Assembly: GCA_023053575.1 (NCBI GenBank) | Contig: JAKZAP010000003.1 | Span: forward strand, 4,378,561 to 4,442,560 | Length of the DNA: 64,000 nt | Direction of reading: 5' to 3' | DNA from: Branchinecta lynchi | Taxonomy: Eukaryota > Arthropoda > Branchiopoda > Anostraca > Branchinectidae | Part shown: positions 21,852 to 33,800 of the stretch, one piece after another | Numbering within the stretch: the first letter of the stretch is position 1 | Layout of the letters: each line of letters opens with the position of its first letter | Made by a program: the position numbers and the translations under genes | Notes under the pieces: model-generated | Seen by the model: the letters and a program-made list of their open reading frames with translations, nothing else | Told to the model about the DNA's origin: nothing | Database searches by the model: none

Positions 21852-22201
21852 AAAAGATTGAAAAAAAAACAACTGGAATCAACTGTATTAAGCTGTGAAC
21901 AGTAGATTACAGTTAAAAACAGTTGGAACCAGTTGTTTATATCCAACTGTAAAAAGACAATTGTAAAAAAACAACTGCATAAAGATGGTTGTAAAATTAC
22001 AGTTGTGTTTTTCAAGTCGGGTGAATAATACAATTGTTTACAGTTAAAAACAATTGGAACCAATTGTTTACATCCAACTGTAAAAAGACAATTCTAAAAA
22101 AAAACTGGAATCAACTGTATTAAGCTGTGAACAGTTGTTTACAGTTAAAAACAGTTGGAACCAGTTTGTTTATATCCAGCTGTAAAAAGACAATTGTAAA
22201 A
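21852..22201 (+). repeat. CAACTG/CAGTTG tandem array, segment 3
   Basis: Units 'acaactggaatcaactgtattaagctgtgaacag' and 'gttaaaaacagttggaacc' alternate with 'gtaaaattacagttgt'. The array is broken at 22201 by the family H element and resumes at 23651. Confidence 0.9.
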
Positions 22202-23650
22202 ACAAGACCAAAGGTTTCGATGGGATCCCAAAAATTCAATATCTGATCCAGACAACTGGGTCTTGTCTTAGCCAGATCCAGTCTTCGCCAGACTCCTTGA
22301 ACATTTTTACAATTAAAATTCAGAAACAGATTAAGGCCAAATAGCTAATCACCTGAGAAAACCAAGTTCAGATTTGGATTCAGCATGTGTGTTTACCCCT
22401 ATAAGTCATATCTGTTTTGACGAAAACTTCCTGCCACTTCTGCCAATTTCCCGGTTCCGGCCGAACTCCAGAACTACTTGTCCGGCGAAAAAAGAAAGCT
22501 CAAAGACGAAATTAGGGTATCTTCTTTCCCCAGTAATGAACATCTAATCAACTTCAAATAGAAATTTAGCAAATAACAAATTTTCCGATTCCAGCCGGAT
22601 TCCGGTCGAACTATATGTCCGGGTAAAATACGATTGTCACACAGGGACTCAGCATCTCTTCTTACCCCTAAATCGCTTATCTAATCAACTAGAAATAAAA
22701 CTTTGACTTCCAACAGTTTTCCGGTTTTGGCCGGATTCCGGACGAACTACATGTCCGGGTAGAAACTTGTTTTCACATAAGTGTTCAGCCTGTCTTCTTG
22801 CCCTAAATCGAACATCCAATCAACTCCAAACAAAACTTTTAATTTTGACAAACTTTCCGGTTTGGGCCGGATTCCGGTCGAAATACTTGTCCGTCGAGAA
22901 TATAGTTTTCACCATCGTCTTCAGCATGTCTCCCTACCTCTAAATCAAACATTTAATCAACTTCAAATAAAACTTTTACTTTCAACAAACTTTCCGGTTT
23001 GGGCCAGATTCCGGGCGAAATACGTGTCCATCGAGAAAATAGTTTCCACCATCGTCTTCAGCATGTCTTCCTACCCCTAAATCGAACATCTAATCAATTT
23101 CAAATAAAACTTTTACTTTCAACAAACTTTCCGGTTTGGGCCGGATTCCGGGCGAAATACGTGTCCGTCGAGAAAATAATTTTCACCATCGTCTTCAGCA
23201 TGTCTTCCTACCCCTAAATCGAACATCTAATCAACTTCAAATAAAACTTTTACTTTCAACAAACTTTCCGGTTTTGGCCGGATTACGGGCGAACTACTTG
23301 TCCGATGACAAAATGGTTTTCACCATCGTGTTCAGCATGTCTTCTTACCCCATAATCGACTATCACATTAGCTGTTTCAAAATATTTTGTTTGTCCCTTA
23401 ATTTGAATCCCCTCCCCCACCCCTAAATGTAGAGCTACAAAGCCCATCTACGAACTTGACTGGTCCGACGACCCAACGAACCTTCTCACCAAGTTTCATC
23501 AAAATATCTCATTCCCTTCGAGAGTTATCGTGCTTACAGACGGACGGACGGACGGACGGACGGACAGACGGACGGACGGACGGACGGACAGACGGACAAC
23601 TTTTGCGATGTCATAGGTATCCCTCCACTTACGTTTTGGGATCCCAAAAA
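22202..23650 (+). mobile_element. Family H mobile element, copy 4, best preserved
   Basis: Begins ACAAGACCAAAGGTTTCGAT and ends TTACGTTTTGGGATCCC plus A-run. TTTCCGGTTT landmarks at 22854, 22991, 23128 and 23265 define an exact 137-bp internal period ('aacatctaatcaacttcaaataaaacttttacttt' … 'ttcaccatcgtcttcagcatgtcttcctacccct'). A 'ctcattcccttcgagagttatcg' block and a 60-bp GGAC microsatellite (about 23537-23597) follow. It interrupts the CAACTG array between 'gacaattgtaaaaa' and 'caactgcataaag', and the uninterrupted form is seen at 23866-23895. Both ends share GGGATCCCAAAA. Related ends, central tandem repeats, no coding and A-rich insertion resemble non-autonomous Helentron-type (HINE/DINE) elements; that class is a guess. 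Confidence 0.85.
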
Positions 23651-24786
23651 CAACTGCATAAAGATGGTTGTAAAATTACAGTTGTTTTTTCAAGCCGGGT
23701 GCATTTACAATTGTTTACAGTTAAAAACAGTTGGAACCAATTGTTTACATCCAACTGTAAAAAAACAATTGTAAGAAAACAACTGGAATCAACTGTATTA
23801 AGCTGTGAACAGCTGTTTACAGTTAAAAACAGTTGGAACCAGTTGTTTATATCCAACTGTAAAAAGACAATTGTAAAAAAACAACTGCATAAAGATGGTT
23901 GTAAAATTACAGTTGTTTTTTCAAGTCGGGTGAATAATACAATTGTTTACAGTTAAAAACAATTGGAACCAATTGTTTACATTCAACTGTAAAAAGAAAA
24001 TTATAAAAAAACAACTGGAATCAACTGTATTAAGCTGTGAACAGTTGTTTACAGTTAAAAACAGTTGGAACCAGTTGTTTATATCCAGCTGTAAAAATAC
24101 AGTTGTAAAAAAAACAACTGCATAAAGATGATTGTAAAATTACAATTGTTTTTTCAAGCCGGGTGCATTTACAATTGTTTACAGTTAAAAACAGTTGGAA
24201 CCAATTGTTTACATCCAACTGTAAAAAAACAATTGTAAAAAAACAACTGCAATCAACTGTATTAAGCTGTGAACAGCTGTTTACAGTTAAAAACAGTTGG
24301 AACCAGTTGTTTATATCCAGCTGTAAAAAGACAATTGTAAAAAAAACAACCGCATAAAGATGGTTGTAAAATTACAGTTGTTTTTTCAAGCCGGGTGCAT
24401 TTACAATTGTTTACAGTTTAAAACAGTTGGAACCAACTGTTTACATCCAACTGTAAAAAAACAATTGTAAAAAAACAACTGGAATCAACTGTATTAAGCT
24501 GTGAACAGCTGTTTACAGTTAAAAACAGTTAGAACCAGTTGTTTACTCAAAGTGTAAAAAGACAACTGTAAAAAAACAACTGGAATCAAGTGTATAAAGC
24601 CGTGAACAGTTGTTTACAGTTAAAAACAATTGGAACCAGTTGTTTAAATCCAACTGTAAGAAAACAGTTGTAAAATCACAACTGGAATCAACTGTATTAG
24701 GCTGTTAACAGCTGTTTACAATTGAAATCAACTGTAAACAGTCGTTAACAGCTGTAAACAGTCCGTTAACAACTGTAAACAGCTTA
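23651..24786 (+). repeat. CAACTG/CAGTTG tandem array, segment 4, 232-bp higher-order period
   Basis: AGCTGTGAAC recurs at 23801, 24033, 24265 and 24497, exactly 232 bp apart. Within each period are two or three sub-blocks of 'gtttacagttaaaaacagttggaaccagttgtttatatccaactgtaaaaagacaattgt' type. Units shorten and diverge after 24590. The array abuts the 17-bp minisatellite across only about 20 bp. Open frames here are repeat read-through. Confidence 0.9.
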
Positions 24787-24804
24787 ATTATTTCCATACG
24801 GGTA

Positions 24805-27800
24805 GTGGGAAAAACAACCTTGGGGGAAAACAAAGCTTGTGGGAAAACAAACGTTGTGAGAAAACCAACCTAGTGGGAAAAACAACCTAGTGGGAAAACA
24901 AACCTTGTGAGAAAACAAACCTTGTGGGAAAACCAACCTTATGGGGAAAGCAACCCTGCGGGAAAACCAACCTTGTGGGAAAACCAACCTTGTGGGGAAA
25001 CAAACCTAGTGGGAAAACAAACCTTGTGAGAAAACAAACCTTGTGGGAAAACCAACCTTGCGGGAAAGCGAACCTTGCGGGAAAGCGAACCTCTTGGGAA
25101 AACCAACACAGTGGGAAAACAAACCTTGTGAGAAAACAATCCTTGTGGGAAAACAAACCTTGTGGGGAAACAAACCTTGTGGGGAAACAAACCTTGTGGG
25201 AAAACAAACCTTGTGAGGAAAACAAACCTTGTGGGGAAACAAACCTAGTGGGAAAACAAACCTTGTGAGAAAACAAACCTTGTGGGGAAAACCAACCTTG
25301 CGGGAAAGCGAACCTTGCGGGAAAGCGAACCTCTTGGGAAAACCAACACAGTGGGAAAACAAACCTTGTGAGAAAACAATCCTTGTGGGAAAACAAACCT
25401 TGTGGGGAAACAAACCTTGTGGGAAAACCAACCTTGTGGGGAAACAAACCTTTCTGGAAAACCAACCTTGTGGCAAAACAAACCTTGTGGGAAAACAAAC
25501 CTTGTGGGAAAACAAACCTTGTGGGAAAACAAACCTTGTGAGAAAACAAACCTTGTGGGGAAACAAACCTTGTGGGAAAATAAACCTTGTGGGAAAACAA
25601 ACCTTGTGGGAAAACAAACCTTGTGAGAAAACAAACCTTGTGGGGAAACAAACCTAGTGGGAAAAAAAAACCTTGTGAGAAACAAACCTTGTGGGAAAAC
25701 CAACCTTGCGGGAAAGCGAACCTTGCGGGAAAGCGAACCTCTTGGGAAAACCAACACAGTGGGAAAACAAACCTTGTGAGAAAACAATCCTTGTGGGAAA
25801 ACAAACCTTGTGGGGAAACAAACCTTGTGGGAAAACAAACCTTGTGGGAAAACTAACCTTGTGGGGAAACAAACCTTTCGGGAAAACCAACCTTGTGGGA
25901 AAACAAACCTTGTGAGAAAACAAACATTGTGGGGAAACAAACCTTGTGGGAAAACCAGCCTTGCGGGAAAGCGAACCTTTTGGGAAAACCAACCTTATGG
26001 GGGAAAGCAACCCTGCGGGGAAAACCAACCTTGTGGAAAAACCAACCTTGTGGGAAAACCAACCTTTTGGGAAAGCGAACCTTTTGGGAAAACCAACACA
26101 GTGGGAAAACAAACCTTGTGGGAAAACAAACTTTGTGGGGAAACAAACCTTGCGGGAAAACTAACCTTGTGGGAAAACAAACCCTGCGGGAAAACCAACC
26201 TTGTGGGGAAAACCAACCTTGTGGGGAAACAAACCTTGTGGGAAAACCAACCTTGCGGGAAAGCGAACCTTTTGGGGAAAACCAAACACAGTGGGAAAAC
26301 AAACCTTGTGGGTAAACCAACCTTGCGGGAAAACAAACCTTGGGGGAAAACAAAGCTTGTTGGAAAACAAACCTTGTGGGAAAACCAACCTAGTGGGAAA
26401 AACAACCTTGGGGGAAAACAAAGCTTGTGGGAAAACAAACCTTGTGGGAAAACCAACCTAGTGGGAAAAACAACCTAGTGGGAAAACAAACCTTGTGAGA
26501 AAACAAACCTTGTGGGAAAACCAACCTTATGGGGAAAGCAACCCTGCGGGAAAACCAACCTTGTGGGAAAACCAACCTTGTGGGGAAACAAACCTAGTGG
26601 GAAAATAAACCTTGTGAGAAAACAAACCTTGTGGGAAAACCAACCTTGCGGGAAAGCGAACCTTGCGGGAAAGCGAACCTCTTGGGAAAACCAACACAGT
26701 GGGAAAACAAACCTTGTGAGAAAACAATCCTTGTGGGAAAACAAACCTTGTGGGGAAACAAACCTTGTGGGGAAACAAACCTTGTGGGAAAACAAACCTT
26801 GTGAGAAAACAAACCTTGTGGGGAAACAAACCTAGTGGGAAAACAAACCTTGTGAGAAAACAAACCTTGTGGGAAAACCAACCTTGCGGGAAAGCGAACC
26901 TTGCGGGAAAGCGAACCTCTTGGGAAAACCAACACAGTGGGACAAACCTTGTGAGAAAACAATCCTTGTGGGAAAACAAACCTTGTGGGGAAACAAACCT
27001 TGTGGGAAAACCAACCTTGTGGGGAAACAAACCTTTCTGGAAAACCAACCTTGTGGGAAAACAAACCTTGTGGGAAAACAAACCTTGTGGGAAAACAAAC
27101 CTTGTGGGAAAACAAACCTTGTGAGAAAACAAACCTTGTGGGGAAACGAACCTAGTGGGAAAACAAACCTTGTGAGAAAACAAACCATGTGGGAAAACAA
27201 ACCTTGCGGGAAAGCGAACCTTGCGGGAAAGCGAACCTCTTGGGAAAACCAACACAGTGGGAAAACAAACCTTGTGAGAAAACAATCCTTGTGGGAAAAC
27301 AAACCTTGTGGGGAAACAAACCTTGTGGGAAAACCAATCTTGTGGGGAAACAAACCTTTCTGGAAAACCAACCTTGTGGCAAAATAAACCTTGTGGGAAA
27401 ACAAACCTTGTGGGAAAACAAACCTTGTGGGAAAACAAACCTTGTGAGAAAACAAACCTTGTTGGGAAACAAACCTAGTGGGAAAACAAGCCTTGTGAGA
27501 AAACAAACCTTGTGGGAAAACCAATCTTGCGGGAAAGCGAACCTTGCGGGAAAGCGAACCTCTTGGGAAAACCAACACAGTGGGAAAACAAACCTTGTGA
27601 TAAAACAATCCTTGTGGGAAAACAAACCTTGTGGGGAAACAAACCTTGTGGGGAAACAAACCTTGTGGGAAAACAAACCTTGTGAGAAAACAAACCTTGT
27701 GGGGAAACAAACCTAGTGGGAAAACAAACCTTGTGAGAAAACAAACCTTGTGGGAAAACCAACCTTTCGGGAAAACCAACCTTGTGGGAAAACAAACCTT

Positions 27801-30800
27801 GTGGGAAAACAAACCTTATGGGAAAACAAACCTTGTGGGAAAACAAATCTTATGGGAAAACAAACCTTGTGGGGAAACAAACACAGTGGGAAAACAAACC
27901 TTGTGGGAAAACCAACCTTGCCGGAAAACCAACCTTGGGGGAAAACAAAGCTTGTGGGAAAACAAACCTTGTGGGAAAACCAACCTAGTGGGAAAAACAA
28001 CCTAGTTGGAAAACAAACCTTGTGAGAAAACAAACCTTGTGGGAAAACCAACCTTATGGGGAAAGCAACCCTGCGGGAAAACCAACCTTGTGGGAAAACC
28101 AACCTTGTGGGAAAGCGAATCTTTAGGGAAAACCAACACAGTGGAAAAAAAAAACTTGTGGGAAAACCAACCTTGCGGGAAAACCAACCTTGGGGGAAAA
28201 CAAACCTTGTGGGAAAACAAACCTTGCGGGGAAACAAACCTAGTGGAAAAACAAACCTTGTGAGAAAAAAATCCTTGTGGGAAAACAAACCTTGGGGGGA
28301 AACAAACCTTGCGGGGAAACTAACCTTGTGGGAAAACAAACCCTGCGGGAAAACCAACCTTGTGGGAAAACCAACCTTGTGGGGAAACAAACCTTTCGGG
28401 AAAACAAACCTTGTGGGAAAACAAACCTTGTGGGAAAACAAACCTTGTGGGAAAACAAACCTTATGGGGAAAGCAACCCTGCGGGAAAACCAACCTTGTG
28501 GGAAAACCAACCTTGTGGGAAAGCGAACCTTTTGGGAAAACCAACACAGTGGGAACACAAACCTTGTGGGAAAACCAACCTTGCGGGAAAACCAACCTTG
28601 TGGGAAAACAAACCTTGTGGGAAAACAAACCTTGTGGGAAAACAAACCTTGTGGGAAAACAAACCTTATGGGAAAACAAACCTTGTGGGGAAACAAACCT
28701 TGTGGGAAAACCAACCTTGCGGGAAAGCGAACCTTTTGGGAAAACCAACACAGTGGGAAAACAAACCTTGTGGGAAAACCAACCTTGCGGGAAAGCCAAC
28801 CTTGGGGGAAAACAAAGCTTGTGGGAAAACAAACCTTGTGGGAAAACCAACCTAGTGGGAAAAAACAGCCTAGTGGGAAAACAAACCTTGTGAGAAAACA
28901 AACCTTGTGGGAAAACAAACCTTATGGGGAAAGCAACCCTGCGGGAAAACCAACCTTGTGGGAAAACCAACCTAGTGGGAAAGCGAACCTTTTGGGAAAA
29001 CCAGCACAGTGGGAAAACAAACCTTGTGGGAAAACCAACCTTGCGGGAAAACCAACCTTGCGGGAAAACAAACCTTGTGGGAAAACAAACCTTGTGGGGA
29101 AACAAACCTAGTGGGAAAACAAACCTTGTGAGAAAACAAACCTTGTGGGAAAACCAACCTTATGGGGAAAGAAACCCTGCGGGAAAACCAACCTTGTGGG
29201 AAAACCAACCTTGTGGGAAAGCGAACCTTTTGGGAAAAAAACCTTGTGGGAAAACAAACCTTGTGGGAAAACAAACCTTGTGAGAAAACAAACCTTGTGG
29301 GAAAACCAACCTTATGGGGAAAGAAACCTTGTGGGGAAACAAACCTTTCGGGAAAACCAACCTAGTGGGAAAACAAACCTTGTGGGAAAACAAACCTTGT
29401 GGGAAAACAAACCTTGTGGGAAAACAAACCTTGTGGGAAAACAAACCTTATGGGAAAACAGACCTTGCGGGGAAACAAACCTTGTGGGAAAACCAACCTT
29501 GCGGGAAAGCGAACCTTTTGGGAAAACCAACACAGTGGGAAAACAAACCGTGTGGGAAAACCAACCTTGCGGGAAAACCAACCTTGGGGGAAAACAAAGC
29601 TTGTGGGAAAACAAACCTTGTGGGAAAACCAACCTAGTGGGAAAAACAACCTAGTGGGAAAACAAACCTTGTGAGAAAACAAACCTTGTGGGAAAACCAA
29701 CCTTATGGTGAAAGCAACCCTGCGGGAAAACCAACCTTGTGGGAAAACCAACCTTGTGGGAAAGCGAACCTTTTGGGAAAACCAACACAGTGGGAAAACA
29801 AACCTTGTGGGAAAACCAACCATGCGGTTAAACCAACCTTTGGGGAAAACAAACCTTGTGGGAAAACACACCTTGTGGGGAAACAAACCTAGTGGGAAAA
29901 CAAACCTTGTGAGAAAACAACCCTTGTGGGAAAACAAACCTTGTGGGGAAACAAACCTTTCGGGGAAACTAACCTTGTGGGAAAACAAACCCTGCGGGAA
30001 AACGAACCTTGTGGGAAAACCAACGTTATGGGGAAACAAACCCTGCGGGAAAACCAACCTTGTGGGAAAACCAACCTTGCGGGAAAGCGAACCTTTTGGG
30101 AAAACCAACACAGTGGGAAAACAAACCTTGTGAGAAAACAATCCTTGTGGGAAAACAAACCTTGTGGGGAAACAAACCTTGTTGGGAAACAAACCTTGTG
30201 GGAAAACTAACCTTGTGGGAAAACAAACCTTGCGGGAAAACTAACCTTGGGGGAAAACAAACCCTGCGGGAAAACCAACCTTGTGGGAAAACCAACCTTG
30301 TGGGGAAACAAACCTTTCGGGAAAACAAACCTTGTGGGAAAACCAACCTTGTGGGAAAACCAACCTTGTGGGGAAACAAACCTAGTGGGAAAACAAACCT
30401 TGTGAGAAAACAAACCTTGTGGGAAAACCAACCTTGCGGGAAAGCGAACCTTGCGGGAAAGCGAACCTCTTGGGAAAACCAACACAGTGGGAAAACAAAC
30501 CTTGTGAGAAAACAATCCTTGTGGGAAAACAAACCTTGTGGGGAAACAAACCTTGTGGGGAAACAAACCTTGTGGGAAAACAAACCTTGTGAGAAAACAA
30601 ACCTTGTGGGGAAACAAACCTAGTGGGAAAACAAACCTTGTGAGAAAACAAACCTTGTGGGAAAACCAACCTTGCGGGAAAGCGAACCTTGCGGGAAAGC
30701 GAACCTCTTGGGAAAACCAACACAGTGGGAAAACAAACCTTGTGAGAAAACAATCCTTGTGGGAAAACAAACCTTGTGGGGAAACAAACCTTGTGGGAAA

Positions 30801-33800
30801 ACCAACCTTGTGGGGAAACAAACCTTTCTGGAAAACCAACCTTGTGGCAAAACAAACCTTGTGGGAAAACAAACCTTGTGGGAAAACAAACCTTGTGGGA
30901 AAACAAACCTTGTGAGAAAACAAACCTTGTGGGGAAACAAACCTAGTGGGAAAACAAACCTTGTGAGAAAACAAACCTTGTGGGAAAACAAACCTTGCGG
31001 GAAAGCGAACCTTGCGGGAAAGCGAACCTCTTGGGAAAACCAACACAGTGGGAAAACAAACCTTGTGAGAAAACAATCCTTGTGGGAAAACAAACCTTGT
31101 GGGGAAACAAACCTTGTGGGAAAACCAACCTTGTGGGGAAACAAACCTTTCTGGAAAACCAACCTTGTGGCAAAACAAACCTTGTTGGAAAACAAACCTT
31201 GTGGGAAAACAAACCTTGTGGGAAAACAAACCTTGTGGGAAAACAAACCCTGTGAGAAAACAAACCTTGTGGGGAAACAAACCTAGTGGGAAAACAAACC
31301 TTGTGAGAAAACAAACCTTGTGGGAAAACCAACCTTGCGGGAAAGCGAACCTTGCGGGAAAGCGAACCTCTTGGGAAAACCAACACAGTGGGAAAACAAA
31401 CCTTGTGATAAAACAATCCTTGTGGGAAAACAAACCTTGTGGGGAAACAAACCTTGTGGGGAAACAAACCTTGTGGGAAAACAAACCTTGTGAGAAAACA
31501 AACCTTGTGGGGAAACAAACCTAGTGGGAAAACAAACCTTGTGAGAAAACAAACCTTGTGGGAAAACCAACCTTTCGGAAAAACCAACCTTGTGGGAAAA
31601 CAAACCTTGTGGGAAAACAAACCTTATGGGAAAACAAACCTTGTGGGAAAACAAATCTTATGGGAAAACAAACCTTGTGGGGAAACAAACACAGTGGGAA
31701 AACAAACCTTGTGGGAAAACCAACCTTGCCGGAAAACCAAGCTTGGGGGAAAACAAAGCTTGTGGGAAAACAAACCTTGTGGGAAAAACAACCTAGTGGG
31801 AAAAACAACCTAGTTGGAAAACAAACCTTGTGAGAAAACAAACCTTGTGGGAAAACCAACCTTATGGGGAAAGCAACCCTGCGGGAAAACCAACCTTGTG
31901 GGAAAACCAACCTTGTGGGAAAGCGAACCTTTTGGGAAAACCAACACAGTGGAAAAAAAACCTTGTGGGAAAACCAACCTTGGGGGAAAACAAACCTTGT
32001 GGGAAAAGAAACCTTGCGGGGAAACAAACCTAGTGGGAAAACAAACCTTGTGAGAAAAAAATCCTTGTGGGAAAACAAACCTTGGGGGGAAACAAACCTT
32101 GTGGGAAAACAAACCTTGTGGGAAAACAAACCTTGTGGGAAAGCGAACCTTTTGGGAAAACAAACCTTGTGGGAAAACAAACCTTGTGGGAAAACAAACC
32201 TTGTGAGAAAACAAACCTTGAGGGAAAACCAACCTTATGGGGAAAGAAACCTTGTGGGGAAACAAACCTTTCGGGAAAACCAACCTTTTAGGAAAACAAA
32301 CCTTGTGGGAAAACAAACCTTGTGGGAAAACAAACCTTGTGGGAAAACAAACCTTATGGGAAAACAAACCTTGCGGGGAAACAAACCTTGTGGGAAAACC
32401 AACCTTGCGGGAAAGCGAACCTTTTGGGAAAACCAACACAGTGGGAAAACAAACCGTGTGGGAAAACCAACCTTGCGGGAAAACCAACCTTGGGGGAAAA
32501 CAAAGCTTGTGGGAAAACAAACCTTGTGGGAAAACCAACCTAGTGGGAAAAACAACCTAGTGGGAAAACAAACCTTGTGAGAAAACAAACCTTGTGGGAA
32601 AACCAACCTTATGGTGAAAGCAACCCTGCGGGAAAACCAACCTTGTGGGAAAACCAACCTTGTGGGAAAGCGAACCTTTTGGGAAAACCAACACAGTGGG
32701 AAAACAAACCTTGTGGGAAAACCAACCATGCGGGAAAACCAACCTTTGGGGAAAACAAACCTTGTGGGAAAACACACCTTGTGGGGAAACAAACCTAGTG
32801 GGAAAACAAACCTTGTAAGAAAACAACCCTTGTGGGAAAACAAACCTTGTGGGGAAACAAACCTTTCAGGGAAACTAACCTTGTGGGATGACAAACCCGG
32901 CGGGAAAACGAACCTTGTGGGAAAACCAACGTTATGGGGAAACAAACCCTGCGGGAAAACCAACTTTGTGGGAAAACCAACCTTGCGGGAAAGCGAACCT
33001 TTTGGGAAAACCAACAAAGTGGGAAAACAAACCTTGTGAGAAAACAATCCTTGTGGGAAAACAAACCTTGTGGGGAAACAAACCTTGTGGGGAAACAAAC
33101 CTTGTGGGAAAACTAACCTTGTGGAAAAACAAACCTTGCGGGAAATTTAACCTTGTGGGAAAACAAACCCTGCGGGAAAACCAACCTTGTGGGAAAACCA
33201 TCCTTGTGGGGAAACAAACCTTTCGGGAAAACAAACCTTGTGGGAAAACAAACCTTGTGGGAAAACAAACCTTGTGGGAAAACAAACCTTGTGGGAAAAC
33301 AAACCTTTTGGGAAAACAAACCTTATGGGGAAAGCAACCCTGCGGGAAAACCAACCTTGTGGGAAAACCAACCTTGTGGGAAAGCGAACATTTTGGGAAA
33401 ACCAACACAGTGGGAAAACAAACCTTGTGGGAAAACCAACCATGCGGGAAAACCAACCTTTGGGGAAAACAAACCTTGTGGGAAAACACACCTTGTGGGG
33501 AAACAAACCTAGTGGGAAAACAAACCTTGTGAGAAAACAACCCTTGTGGGAAAACAAACCTTGTGGGGAAACAAACCTTTCGGGGAAACTAACCTTGTGG
33601 GAAAACAAACCCTGCGGGAAAACGAACCTTGTGGGTAAACCAACCTTATGGGGAAACAAACCCTGCGAGAAAACCAACCTTGTGGGAAAACCAACCTTGC
33701 GGGAAAGCGAACCTTTTGGGAAAACCAACACAGTGGGAAAACAAACCTTGTGAGAAAACAATCCTTGTGGGAAAACAAACCTTGTGGGGAAACAAACCTT

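Noticed and set aside
22781..23426. Repeat protein suggested by overlapping frames with 'FHHRLQHV' units
   Set aside because: The 137-bp period is not a multiple of 3, so the same DNA unit is read in shifting frames; it is the internal satellite of the family H element.
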